Below, piece by piece: positions 24,015 to 35,025 of a DNA stretch of 64,000 bases. This stretch comes from Sclerodactyla briareus. Its lineage: Eukaryota > Echinodermata > Holothuroidea > Dendrochirotida > Sclerodactylidae. The translations under genes and the position numbers were made by a program. The DNA lies in NCBI GenBank assembly GCA_026419785.1, contig JAODTK010005541.1, positions 310,001-374,000 of the forward strand. The letters run 5' to 3'. The number at the start of each line of letters is the position of its first letter. The stretch's first letter is position 1. A model generated the notes under the pieces. That model saw nothing but the letters and a program-made list of their open reading frames with translations, did not search any database and had not been told where the DNA came from.

Positions 24015-24255
24015 ACCTAGGCTATTTACAGTACAGAGCATGAATCATTGATGAAGTCGCAAAGACAGGGCATTAGCCCACGTTAGGCCTTTGTACAGGA
24101 GTAAGACTAAGAGCCTTTGACTTTACCCTGCTAGTACATGATAGCACGTAGGCTACTGGTCAGTTTACGTCACGTAACATAACGTATAATAGATATGTGT
24201 CAAATTCAAAACTTTGAAATGAAAGCCGTCTGACAGAGGAGAACTTGCTTCATGC
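24015..24255. other. Flank of the gypsy element, unassigned
   Basis: Nothing recognised. It is the sequence immediately outside the proposed 3' LTR. Confidence 0.35.
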
Positions 24256-24576
24256 TGCTATCACACGCATGTGCTTGTTACAGCGAACGACTTTGGCAAC
24301 GGGCCGGCGTCCTGGTGGTTTGTTGCATGTCTGTAATTGTTGCGGAAAGACTAGAGCAAGTCGGATGGATTCTGTTGTTGTTTTCGTTGGTATTGTTAGT
24401 GGTATCTACAATTAAACACTATAGACGAGATTTTCTTCGAATTTTATCGAGTGTATTTGTAGGGGTTCTTCGATTTCGAGCGGCCCTGATAAACGAGTGA
24501 CTGTTTCCAACAAGTGCACCAATGGTGGCCGCCAGCTCACTCATGAAAATAGTGTTCCCTACATCAAACAGTGACA
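24256..24576 (-). repeat. 3' LTR of Ty3/gypsy element (minus strand)
   Basis: Direct repeat of 28,873-29,183. The best matching part is 24,400-24,576, with shared blocks ATTAAACACTATAGA, 'ATTTGTAGGGGTTCTTCGAT', 'CACTCATGAAAATAGTG' (CCCTCATAAAAATAGTG in the other copy) and AAACAGTG. On the minus strand it starts TGTCACTGTTT. The outer part (24,256-24,390) aligns in length with the partner but is much more divergent, so the low-coordinate end is approximate. Confidence 0.65.
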
Positions 24577-24583
24577 TCTCAAA

Positions 24584-24594
24584 TCCCCCCTTTA
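24584..24594 (-). promoter_or_regulatory. Polypurine tract of the gypsy element
   Basis: Minus-strand AAAGGGGGGGA lies about 8 bp before the TGTCAC start of the 3' LTR, the expected place for plus-strand DNA priming in LTR retrotransposons. Assignment rests on position and composition. Confidence 0.5.
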
Positions 24595-24799
24595 AGCAAT
24601 TGACAAAGGTAGGACTGAAAAACGACTACTCAAACGGTAACCGTGGGTTTGGATTGACTAGCCCCGACCTGCTATGGTTCTATAGGGGGCAGGATCTGGG
24701 ATTGCCAGAGTTTACTATTCGGTTACTGCACTCTGGACCGGTGGATTTAGCACCAGCGGATTCCACCGCAGTGTGGTGGGAGTGACCGCACAGAGATCA

Positions 24800-25930
24800 A
24801 CAGATCTGGGATAGGAATGTGATCTTGCGATTGGCAAGGCACCTAAATACTTGCGTTCTACGTAAGCCCACTAGGCGATGTCAGCAACCAAGTATGATCG
24901 GGGTTCATTCAGGACTTTTTCGATGACTCCAACCATGAGTGTTCATGGTCCTTGCGGTAGACATCGTCACCTGAGTGAAATCCTTTCAGAGTCTTTGCCC
25001 CTCAATGAGTCCTATCATAGCTGGGACTATGGTTAGCTGTCGCTTTCCATTCCTCTGCTGCGCTTGAAGTTTTGTTTGGTCTGGCAACAAGGGGGCAAGC
25101 CAGTTGGGAGAGAGGGACAGCACTGGCCAAGCGTTGTCCTTTAGTATTTCGGCCAACCAACACTCTGGCGGGAGACTGTAACCCATGTGCGCGTAGTTAG
25201 ACGGGGGGGTGGCCTCTGTATGTCCTCGAGAGGGAACGGCCATTTCGGAGTCCTTGGATTGGATCTTGATCATAGCTTTGAATGGGTGTTTGGACTGCAC
25301 GGCTCTGTCTTGTCCCTGTCGAACTGGCTATACCAGGGACTCTTGTACACATGGGTCTGAAACCCATAGGTCTGTTTCTGACGAACTCCTGATTCCCTAC
25401 TTGCAACTGGGGACCATTGTACAGTTGAACTACATCAGGTAGCCGCATGGCGAAACTGATATGGGATTGCAAATGCTTAATAACCGCAAGGAATCGAGAA
25501 TAAAGGTCCACAGCAAACTACAAAGTATGGTGGATCCTGTAAATATACAGATACATGCGTGCGTAAACTTCTCCCATAGACGTGCTTGTGATTACGAAGT
25601 CTGTGGGGGAGTCATAGGCTCCGTATGGATTTGCGGAGCCTCATGAAGGTGAACAGACTGGTGGCCTGTGAACACCAGATCAGCAAGTAACTGGGGCGCT
25701 TTGCTGCCGCTGGCCACCAAAAATGACGTGTTTGGTTGTGCCCGTGTCCTCCTTTTTTTAAGTTCCGTGATAACCTTCATAAAGAATGAAGATCAATCCC
25801 GAGACCTACTGAGCCTTTTTGCTGGGCACAAAAAAAAAAGCAACATTCTTGGGGCCGGTTCATCAAAGAAATATTTCAGGCACTAAAGTGCGTGATGGGT
25901 TACGCCCCGAATGGCATGTGTAGTCGCGCT
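24800..25930 (-). pseudogene. Integrase region of gypsy pol
   Basis: Minus-strand pieces include an N-terminal zinc-binding type stretch (about 25,620-25,800, with 'RARAQPNTSF' and a tract resembling 'LVF.GHQS..LHEAP'), a core beginning 'DLYSRF' near 25,500 and a later 'NGPQ' motif near 25,400 that corresponds to the second acidic block of DDE integrases, then 'GYSLPPECWLAEIL' (about 25,150) and a C-terminal tail with 'DHTWLLTS'-like sequence. It joins element cDNA to the host chromosome when active. Here it is split over at least three frames and is not functional as read. Confidence 0.75.
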
Positions 25931-26650
25931 ATCAGTGCCGCTGTAACTTTGACTTGTACGGGACCGCCATCTTGACATACTGCAAATCATTTTTGGCACA
26001 CACTGGGGCGTCAGGCTTATCCTGTTGAAGCCTTGTTGAGGTAGGAGGGTTAGTGATGGGCAACCCTAAGACAAATATGTTGACATATGACATAACGTGC
26101 ACTTCCGCCGTTCCAGGGCTTGCAAAATGGTCCTCGGTGCCTTCGGAGGTCAGGTAACACATCCAAGAAGGCTCGTGGAAGAGCAACGCGTCGGGGAAAC
26201 CGAAATTCTTACCCGGAATATGCGCTATGTCATAGTTTGTAGCGCATCTCGATCCGGAATCTCTGGATCCTTGGGGGCACTCAGTTCAGGGGTCCATCAT
26301 GACCCAAAGTGAGACTAGTGGTTTGTGGAACATTCCGATGTGGGAATTTCACCTGGGAACGGGAGGGGGAGAGAAAAAAAAGGTGGGCCGATGGAGGGGA
26401 GTTGGCAAAGGTGTCACACGCCCAGGTGACCCCTAAGTGAAGAAGTCCATTTCGGATAGGCGCATAATTGCATTCTGCACCTGTTACTGACCTTGACACC
26501 AAACACTACCCTCACTCGCCACCGGGGGACCGCCACTCGTCCGGATCCAACTGCTGTGCTCTTAATACTGTGCATGACACCTAACCCAAGTTTTTGAAGC
26601 CTCAACTTGCCACTATTAAGTTTTCCAGATGTTGCTCAACCAGTGCTAGA
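25931..26650 (-). pseudogene. RNase H and connection region of gypsy pol
   Basis: A continuous minus-strand piece near 26,400-26,500 reads SRSVTGAECNYAPI...VTWACDTFAN, matching the conserved 'SRSLT..E..YA.IE.E.LA..WAC..F' block of gypsy RNase H. Downstream, 25,932-26,186 encodes a linker with 'LLFHEPS' and 'TRLQQDKPDAPVCAKN', the connection between RNase H and integrase. Frameshifts separate these pieces from each other. Confidence 0.75.
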
Positions 26651-27480
26651 CCTGTCATCACTGATACACTTGTTTATCTCATTGAATGTGCCTCTCTTGG
26701 GGTTCATCCCACAAACCAAACAGCCTGTCTTCTTGTAGTAGTTCCCTGATGGGTTGACTGAGGGTTGACAGCTTTGGAGAGAATTTGTGTCTGGTTCATC
26801 GCGAAATGCCAAAAATCGACTGACATCATGGACATTCTCAGGCCTTTGCATTTGCCTCAGTGCTCTTTTTTTCTCCAGATCGGGTAAAGATACCTTTATC
26901 CAGAGACATGTGGCCACAAGGTACAGACTTCTTCTATGTGACTTGGTCTTGTTCATCAGTCCTCCAGCTTTCTCAGCCTACTTCGGACTTGAACCCATCT
27001 TGCAATTATGCAACCTCCTGACTCGGAGCTGGCATCAGGCTATCGTCAATGAAGACCCCACTCCTCTAGGTCATCCAGTAGCTGTAGCAGTCTCTTTTTG
27101 CGCATGCTCTGTAGCGTAGGTATGCCAACGAATGGCATTCTGCGTATGCAAACCGGCATCTTGGATCTTGGCCCCTGGCAACCTACTAAGCACTTCTTTG
27201 TGACTTGGGATCATGTCCTTTTCTGTTTTCACTGCAATTTAGCTTAGTGTAATCAACACAGATTCTCACGTCCCTACATTGCCTTGCCTTCCTCGTCTCT
27301 TTTTGGGACGGGGACCATCGGTGCGCAAATTCCGTAGCTCACTTACTTCGAAAATTACCCCATCATCTTCCATTTTTTATTGAGTTTTTGACTTGATGAG
27401 CCCATAGAGTGGCACTGATGCTACTTTTCTGGGGTGCATAGGGTACATAATCTTCAACCAGCTCATGTGATACTCTTCTT
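26651..27480 (-). pseudogene. Reverse transcriptase region of gypsy pol
   Basis: Minus-strand pieces show 'VPKKRRG' near 27,300, then 'ESVLITLS' shifted by one base from the expected VDY.KLN block, then 'SHKEVLSRLPGAK' (about 27,190), the catalytic block as 'VFIDDSL' near 27,030-27,060, and 'DLEKKRALRQMQRPENVHDV' followed by SRFLAF near 26,800. A segment of about 60 residues normally lying between the 'LPGAK' and 'FIDD' blocks is missing, so an internal deletion is likely in addition to frameshifts. Confidence 0.8.
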
Positions 27481-27860
27481 CCATAACCCCTTAAAAAACC
27501 CGAACAATTTGGGTGTCTTTGCTGTTCAACCTGACCATTATTGACATCTCACAACTCCTCCATGCCTCAATGGCGGGTTTTCCCAATAAAGGGCAACATT
27601 GCATCCCGAACACAATAGACCCCGTTTGGAGGACATGGTTTTTTTGCATTCCTTCCACCAGTACCTTGCCCAAACAATCCAGTTTTGACTGATTGGCCCC
27701 TTGCAAGAGCCTTGTCGTGGTGGATTAGTCTCCCAGGTCCATTTCGTGTATAGGCCCTCTGGGATGATAGTCTCATCTGCACCAGTGGTCGATGGCAATC
27801 TGACCTGACGTCGTTGATCTTCACATCCCTATCCACGGTCTGCGACGACGTCATCGCCTG
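27481..27860 (-). pseudogene. Aspartic protease region of gypsy pol
   Basis: The retroviral-type active-site block is visible at 27,765-27,795: TGADETIIPE, with the preceding aspartate displaced by a one-base frame change. The flap-to-end region includes 'QCCPLLGKPAIEAW' near 27,560, the conserved block that ends gypsy proteases before reverse transcriptase. The enzyme would mature the Gag-Pol polyprotein; here its frame is broken. Confidence 0.8.
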
Positions 27861-28800
27861 CACCTCTTTCCGATGAAAGCGTAGTTGATGCTCCCGAGTT
27901 GGGATTCAGGATCTTCACTTCAAAAACTTCACCGCTTTCCGCGGAGGTTACCATGTTGAATGGTCTCGATGGACTGCCTTGTGCCAGTTGTCGCCTCTTC
28001 GCTCTTGGATGTTTAGTTCTGCAACACTCCCAGTGCCCGAGTTTGTTGCATTTGTTGGCAGCGACTGTCCTTTTCTGGCCACTCTGGGTGCTAGAATATC
28101 TGCCACAGCTGGCCGCATTTCTTTGGACCGCTCTGTCTTGACTGCGCTTTTCTGCCTGCGTTTGATCTGTGCGGAAGGTGGCTCCCCACCCCTGGAGTAC
28201 GAGGAAATTAATTCCTGTTCTTGCGCACTACCTCATATAGCCTCGCCGTCTTTTTTTTCCAGAGTTAGGGCACTTCTAAACTGTATTTCTTTCTGCTTTT
28301 TTTTTGCAATTTAGCATCCCTTAGGCCACAATTAGACGATTCTGAATGCGCTCCTATTTAAGGTGATCCATATTGTCTTGTTCTGACAGTTTTATGCAAA
28401 CTGTGATGAAATTCATCCACCGTTCCCTTCCCCTCTGTCTTGGCCTCCGCGGTGTGAAACGAGCCCCCTCGAAGATTACGTTACGTCTGCAATAAAGGGT
28501 TTTCAATTGTGGCTTTCCAGCGTCAACATCAATCACACATTTCACACCGTTTCATAGGTGGACCTGAGGTGATTGTTCTGTCCTCCACTTGACTGGACCG
28601 CATGAGCAGGCTGAAACTATTGTAAATCTCTTCCGCCTGTTCCCCCATAACAGTTATTAAAGTGTCTATTGTGGAAGATTGTGGCTTATCTAGCACTCAC
28701 TGGGCCTACCTGACATCTGTTAACCGTCTGAACCAGTTCTCCCAATCCTCACTCTGGAACGAAAAGGGTCCAGGTGGCTAGGTTGACATTGTTTAGCCAT
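27861..28800 (-). pseudogene. gag region of gypsy element
   Basis: A minus-strand ATG at 28,800 begins MAKQCQPSHLDPF. A capsid-like stretch follows (28,354-28,560, with 'RERWMNFITVCIKLSEQD'), and a cysteine/histidine-rich nucleocapsid segment lies at about 28,020-28,120 with 'ANKCNKLGHWECC'. That resembles a CCHC zinc knuckle in which one cysteine has been lost by a small deletion. The RNA-binding role is inferred from the family. At least four frame changes interrupt it. Confidence 0.75.
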
Positions 28801-28854
28801 GATTAATTCACGAATTGATCAACGTTCGATTAATATTTCGCGTAATCGGTACCT

Positions 28855-28871
28855 GTACTGTATAGGCGCCA
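28855..28871 (-). promoter_or_regulatory. Candidate tRNA primer-binding site
   Basis: On the minus strand TGGCGCC begins about 2 bp after the proposed end of the 5' LTR, followed by TATACAGTACAGG. TGGCGCC is the start of the lysine-tRNA primer site used by many LTR elements. The match beyond the first seven bases is partial, so the assignment is tentative. Confidence 0.4.
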
Positions 28872-28872
28872 C

Positions 28873-29183
28873 TGCGTATTTTTCACATGTGTATCTGCTT
28901 CGTTTATCCATTCCTGGCCTTGTTGACTTGTTTTTCAATCGACTTCCCGGCGCGTATTATCGTCGATCACTTGTCTCGAAATCATCACTTCTTACACTCA
29001 TGTTGTGTTATTTACACATTAAAACACTATAGAGGATTTACTGGAATCTTCTCGATGTGATTTGTAGGGGTTCTTCGATTTCGATCGCCTGATAATGAGA
29101 TGTCCCCCCTTTTTTTCCAACAAGGCACCATTGTGCCGCAGCTCCCTCATAAAAATAGTGGTTTCACTTACATAAACAGTGCA
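28873..29183 (-). repeat. 5' LTR of Ty3/gypsy element (minus strand)
   Basis: Partner of 24,256-24,576. The clear shared core is 29,000-29,183. The low-coordinate boundary was set by the adjacent TGGCGCC primer-site candidate, and it gives a length of 311 bp against about 321 bp for the other LTR. Confidence 0.65.
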
Positions 29184-31067
29184 TCCCCCAGGTATACCCG
29201 GTCATTGGTTTGGTGACGTCATGACATTCCGTAATCTCACTAAATCCTTCTTTCCGCCTAAAATACGCTCTTCCTAATAATTTCAAACGTTACATGGTCC
29301 TTGAACGTATTAGAAGGTATTCACGCGTTTAAACGCAAAAGGGTGGCTGCAACACAGTGAAATCGGCGTCTCAAATCATTACTTAAAAAACACTTATGAA
29401 CCTAATTGAGTCGTTTTCATCAAAGCTTTCGTCGTTTTTGCCACCTTACGGTTGGATTCTGGGAACTGGCGTCCAGCGGGTACTCTTAATCGAGGCTGTC
29501 AATAAATTCCGCTCTAGTCATCAAACGCCTGCTCAAAGTCAATGGATACAAGAAGAACCTGACTTCTGCTAGTATTCGTAGAATCAATCAATCAAGAATA
29601 AATCTAATTTTCTAATCTATCTATTAGCCATAAACCAGATTGTTTACACCCACTACATGATTGCAACTGTTTTCAACCTACCAGCTAAACTTTAGCACAA
29701 ATCTTATAATCCGTTATTCAATATGAAATTGGTCTGTAATGATTAATAAGACATGGGTCTTTTTCCAGCTTACAATAGACTGCTCAGACGAGATAGCATT
29801 GTTGTGGAGAGCAAAATTGATGGAGTCCACTGACTTATCTGGCATACCATGCCAAAAATCTTTGTAAAAAGCAGTATGAAAACAACAGAGCCAGGAGGAA
29901 TTACCATCGGCAAAGATTATAGTGCCATTATAAACCTCTTCCAAGTGAGTTCCCCATCCCAATGACTAAAATTATTATCACAGGAAATAAACAGTGGAAA
30001 CCTACTGTAAAATTAAACTGGTCATGGATATGGAGATATAAGTTTTCATAAAATGTCCTGATTTTCCTCAGAATAATATCATCTTCTGTAACACTGCGAC
30101 TGTTCAAATTAGGCTTGCCGATTCTATGATATCCTCGTTCGTTTGTTCCCAAATTCCCAAAAATATTGAATAGTTTCTCTATCCTGACCTCAAACCCATC
30201 TTTGCCCGAGAGGGCACAATGATACTATTTAACTTCTACGGTAATAAAGATTGGAGGTTTATTCTGGCATCATTGCGCTGATGACGAACTTTAGCAGAGT
30301 TCTCTGTTTAACAACTTCTGCTCAAGAGTAGAAATCAAAGAGAGTTATCATGCTCCTGACGCCGCAATCTACGAGCGTTTGCGGGTTTTTGTTTTTTTAC
30401 TGTAACGGGTAGTTGTCATGAGGCTTCATATTTATTGTACTCCCAGCGACTGGAAGGAACCCCGATGTTTTGTGTTATAAATTAACTCTTGAAGGAGCCT
30501 ACTAGTGGCACCAATAAAACATTATCAGTCAGAAGGGAATTATTAAATGTACCAGGAACCCCTGCCTCTTATATCATCAGAAAGTGACAAAGGTAGAAAA
30601 ATGAAACGTAATGATCTGATTGGATAGCAGGCTCAGTGAAAACTAACAGTAGTCACAATATTGGCTACCCACGGGAAATGAGATTAAAAAGTTCTAAACG
30701 ACAAGAAATGTCAGCACTTGGAGAATACACGTGAAAGTTTTGGATGAAGGATTGCGGGTCCCCCAACATGTCAATAAGCTTATGTTCATTCATCCCAATA
30801 ATACATTCATTCATGGCATTCAAAATAAGTTATAGGCTGGGGACCCCATGCTTATCTAAACTGACGTGGAAAAAATTAACATAACCTCCCCAAAACATTT
30901 GAATGGCCATTGAAGGAGTGTAAAGTACTTGAAAGTGCCTTATAGAAAGCAGGATCGTCTAAAATTGGGACCTAACTAGAAATTAAGTGGATAGGGGACA
31001 TGTCAATCAAAATGCCAACTATAATTATAAGACTCCCCACTTATAGTTGTAAGTCTTATAAATAGAA
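29184..31067. other. Unassigned non-coding stretch
   Basis: A/T-rich DNA between the gypsy element and copy 3 of the 3.9-kb element. No supported gene; two minus-strand frames of 74-82 codons (29,714-30,152) show nothing recognisable. At 31,015-31,062 an imperfect inverted repeat (TATAATTATAAGACT / AGTCTTATAAATA) abuts the left end of copy 3. Confidence 0.4.
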
Positions 31068-32186
31068 CCAAGAACGCAATATTGCGTAGTGATTCCTGCC
31101 GTTTTTTCCCGACGTGTTCCCCTTACAGGGTTGTGCATCACCATGTTGATTAAGCTATGATCAACCTGCCAAGATGTGTGTGGCAAACAAACCACAACCT
31201 GACACAAAACGAACCACATCACATGCAATATTTACCTAACCGCAATAGATGCTTGTTGCTTTTGACGAGGTAAAAAGTCATCTGAGGGCAATTGACAGTA
31301 AAATACTGAAAAATAAATCTGGTAAGTAAGTTTATCTTGAAGAGAGAAGGCGTAAAGGTACGATTCAGAAACCAGTTGAGGTCCAACGTTTCATTCAGTG
31401 TGGGAAGACCAGCGACCGTAGTACACGGAGTCGGCGGAATGAAGGCAAGGCTAAATGATGAAGAACTTTAGCGAAATTTATCACCTCATAAGGAAACTGG
31501 GGTGGCACTTATTGAAGCGGACGACAAACATCATCAACATCATCAACAATTGTAAAAAAAATCTCCTTTTGGGGGTATATGTGTGGGAAAGAGAAGGGCA
31601 TTCTGCATACAGGCCTATATATTGGTCAATTGATCCCTCCACTACCTGGACAAGGTGAGTCATTGTAGGTACTCAGGTCCAATGAATGGTGCTAACATGT
31701 TGGTCATTGTACCATATGTCGTTAAGCACTAATGTGGACTGAGGGGTAAGTCAAATTGCCAGTCAATCGTTTCAATTCGTACGCAGAGTAGTCTGTGGTC
31801 TTTTAACGTGAATGTGGGCGTATCAAGTTCATTGATTTTCAGGCACAAAAGTGAATGAGGGGTGATCATTTTGTTGACCCACCTAAATGCAAGGACTCAC
31901 CTTGTTTGGGGTTCAAGGGGTGGGCCATGCAAGTGGACACGTGCATAACTGTTCAAAATACTTGTATCAATGCCATTTTACTAGTCCATCAAATGGCGTA
32001 TTGCCATTTTTAGGGTCAAACTTTTCACACGGATTTCAAATCACATATCCCTCCTACAGTGGTGGGGTAATAGGCCCACCATGCAGCACATCCATAACCA
32101 CATATATCTGGCTGCATGCTTAAAATACAAATAGATGATAGAACAGACAAGATCTTGCAATTATCTAGTGTTATATCTTTCAATTA

Positions 32187-32189
<3 letters not shown>

Positions 32190-32226
<37 letters not shown>

Positions 32227-32297
32227 GATATATATATATAATTATATAATATATATATATATAGATATATATATATAATATATATATATATAATATA
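32190..32297. repeat. (AT)n tract in copy 3
   Basis: About 108 bp of nearly pure AT/TA, located between the 'CTAGTGTTATATC' and 'GCCCATTTTCGAGAC' blocks of the element. Copies 1 and 2 have only a few A/T bases at this place; copy 4 has a tract of similar size. Confidence 0.9.
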
Positions 32298-34451
32298 GCC
32301 CATTTTCGAGACATTATGAATTAGTGGGGCATTCAATGTCGATCCAGTAAGAATTCTGGCCAATTGTTTGGAATGTGGACCTATCCCGGAAACCAATTTC
32401 CAAAATAGTAACATCATGTGACTGGCAACACCAGATAGATAGGCAAGGGGAAGAAGAGAGATATTTTATAGACTCAACCCTACCCATTTCTGCCTGGGGT
32501 ACAGGGGGAATGACCTCACTTTGGCTCAATAGCGAAAAAATGCCACAATTGTTGTACCCTTCCCCACGTTCAGAAGCTTTCCTGACCTTGCTTTCTTCTT
32601 CCTCCCAACTGACACTATCCTCTCGCTGCTGCTACACACACCACAGTTATCCCTCATTAGGGCTTGTCTAGGAAAGGTAATAAACAGGTGATAATACCCA
32701 ATAGGCAGTCCTGCCTGTCAAGTAATTTACTTCCTGGAAGTGGCTTAGAGAGAAGTGTAAACTTTAAAGGTATCAGATAAATCGATAATCGTAGACGGAG
32801 TGACACGAGAATAATCGGAATACATGTTCAAGTTTCCTCTGAGCACTGAAGTAGACAGGCAGCTAAAAGTTTATTGTGTGTTTACCGGCTCACAAGTTTC
32901 ACACACACAAACTTAAGAGATTAAATCCTTTTGGGGATTGGGCCAGACAAGTTGACCAGCCAACTGAGCGGCTTATTATAGTATACCCACACAATGCAGG
33001 CAGTGGTTGAGAGGATTGTGGCCAGCATAGGTGTTCTATTTAATTCAGGAATTTTTCCTGGTGTGAATTTCTCGTATTAACTAGTCAAATGGGAAATTTG
33101 AAGATCATATCACCGTTTTCAACTTATTAATGTAGACCAACAAACTTGGCATTCCCCACTGGAGTAAATATAATATAGGCCTATGGAAAAATTGCCAGTT
33201 TGTCCCCCCCCCCCCTAGCCACTCCATTTGAATCCATGGTACTAATCCCAATTTTTACCTTCCTTTGAGAAATGCCACTAGGATTAAATGTAAAATAAAC
33301 ACTAATGAGAGGAAGATACACAAGAGGACGTTCTGCCTTGCATAGGCAATGTCGAATACATTAATGCAGTGATGTAGGCTTCAAATGGGGCTACATTTTT
33401 CAATTTTCATAAGCGTCCATGACCGGAGGAGGGGGGGCGGTGCATGCAAGACCAAAATTACCACCTCACCCATTTAGCAGCAACACCCACCACTGATTCA
33501 GGAGTACATTAGGCTGAGTCACTGGTGCTTGTCCCACTATTCAAACATATCAGGAATAATAATAAAATGACAATTCAAGAATTTGTAATTTCTTCACTGG
33601 GGGATATTTGTATTGGGGAGGGGGGGGGGGGAGTGGGCAAGCCACCCAGATATTATGAAGAGGGAACACAACACTTTGGTGGTTATAAGTATAAACACTA
33701 AATGAGAGAAGTTACCAGAGAGGCGATTATGCCTTGCAATAGGAATTTGTCAATAAATGCAGTGGAGCGGGCTGCAAATAGAGCTTACATTTTAAATTTT
33801 AATAAGCTGGCCTATGAAACCTGGGGGGGGGGTGGGGTGCGTGCAAGACCATAATTGCCAACCCCACCCGTAGCATCACCACTACGATCAGGGGTATATA
33901 GGCATGGTAACTGGGCTAGTCCAATACTCAAACATATCAGGAATAAAATAAAAGGAAAAAATCAAGAATTGTTACTGTAGTAACTGGAGGAAATATGGTG
34001 CTAGTCCAAACTCAAACATATAGGAATAACAATGAAATGACAATGCAAGAATTTGTACTGTCTTCACTGGGGGAAATATGTGTTTGGTTGGCTATATGCT
34101 TGTTCTCACTTCTGTACAATGAATCGTTGCAAAGATGTAAGGATTGTCCTATGGTGTACTGGAATGACCTTGACCTGATACCAAAAACAATAGGGTTAAT
34201 CTTCATTCTGTTACAATCCACAAACTTAATGTGAACTTAATAGATATTTGCATTATTAGAATATCATGCTGTCGAGCAGATTTCAAATGCCAAAATTTAT
34301 CACACTTCCAGGTGGTTTTAACTGTCTTGACCTTCCACATTACTGAGATAGCTTGTGATAAGAGTGTCATTATATTGGTTAGTGTCATTGGACTTTTTTG
34401 TTTGTCTTGACAAGACGCATTCTGGCCAACACAAAAAGATGCAAAATCACC

Positions 34452-34490
34452 AGGTCAAAAGGTCAAATGAGGTCAAAAGGTCAAAGGTCA
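34452..34490 (+). promoter_or_regulatory. Cluster of five AGGTCA half-sites
   Basis: AGGTCA occurs at 34,452, 34,460, 34,470, 34,478 and 34,485, giving direct repeats with 2, 4, 2 and 1 bp spacing. AGGTCA direct repeats with 1, 2 or 4 bp spacing are the known DNA targets of RXR-type nuclear receptor dimers and of HNF4 (DR1). That any receptor binds here is an inference; the array is also part of a repetitive element. Confidence 0.45.
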
Positions 34491-34974
34491 AATGAGTTCA
34501 AAAGGTCGGTCACAGTTGTATTTCACCAGACGAACAAAAACTTTTCCCCATTACGACAGTCCTCCAAAATGTTTGACGTTGCCGGAGATAGATGATCGAT
34601 TCCTGTGGTTGACCTCCTGAATGACCTTGACCCGACACCAAAAACCAATAGGGTTCATCCTCACCCATACATGCTACCCACAGACCCAATTTGAACGTGG
34701 TAGCTTGCGCTCGTTAGATAGCGTGCTGACAAACTTTTAAACTTTGCCCTATCGTGACATTGAAGAACTTGAACGGGCCCCAATAACAATAGGGGTCAAT
34801 CCTCCCCATATTGTGAACCCACATACCTAATTTAAAATTGATACCAGTTTGCGTAGTTAGATATCGTGCTGACAAGGGGTTGTCACACAACACACACACA
34901 CACACCACAAACACACACACATAGCAAAGTGCATGACTGCTTAGATCCTGTTGCCTTCGGCAAGGAATCAAAAA

Positions 34975-35025
34975 CGCAAAGCCATGCGTGTGCCATGAGA
35001 AAAAAATAATGAACCACCTATTCGT
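34975..35025. other. Spacer at the centre of the giant inverted repeat
   Basis: About 51 bp separating the two hairpin tails. It contains GCCATGCGTGTGCCATG and a short A run. It has no similarity to the flanks of the other copies that I can see. Confidence 0.7.

Larger units (their letters stand above)
24256..29183 (-). mobile_element. Ty3/gypsy LTR retrotransposon (minus strand), frame-broken
   Basis: An element of about 4.9 kb with two LTRs of about 310-320 bp and, in minus-strand order, gag, protease, reverse transcriptase, RNase H and integrase. This gag-PR-RT-RH-IN order defines the Ty3/gypsy group (Metaviridae). A candidate primer site lies just inside the 5' LTR and a polypurine tract just inside the 3' LTR. 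All domains are present, but each is cut by frameshifts, many of them single-base, so no Gag or Pol frame is longer than about 110 codons. The LTRs are clearly divergent from one another. That points to an old insertion, sequencing noise or both. Target-site duplications could not be identified. Confidence 0.85.
31068..34974 (+). mobile_element. 3.9-kb hairpin-tailed non-autonomous element, copy 3
   Basis: Left end CAAGAACGCAATATTGCGTAG followed by TGATTCCTGCC; right end CA tract (34,890-34,920), hairpin (34,944-34,969) and AAAA. It shares two private features with copy 4: a 'GGTTGTGCATCACCATG' insertion near 31,131 and an expanded AT tract at 32,190-32,297. The AGGTCA cluster is best preserved here: five half-sites at 34,452-34,490 spaced by 2, 4, 2 and 1 bp. 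It has three 'ACAATTCAAGAATTTG'-type blocks (33,569, about 33,960 and 34,041). It forms the left arm of a giant inverted repeat with copy 4. No coding frame is conserved. Confidence 0.8.
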
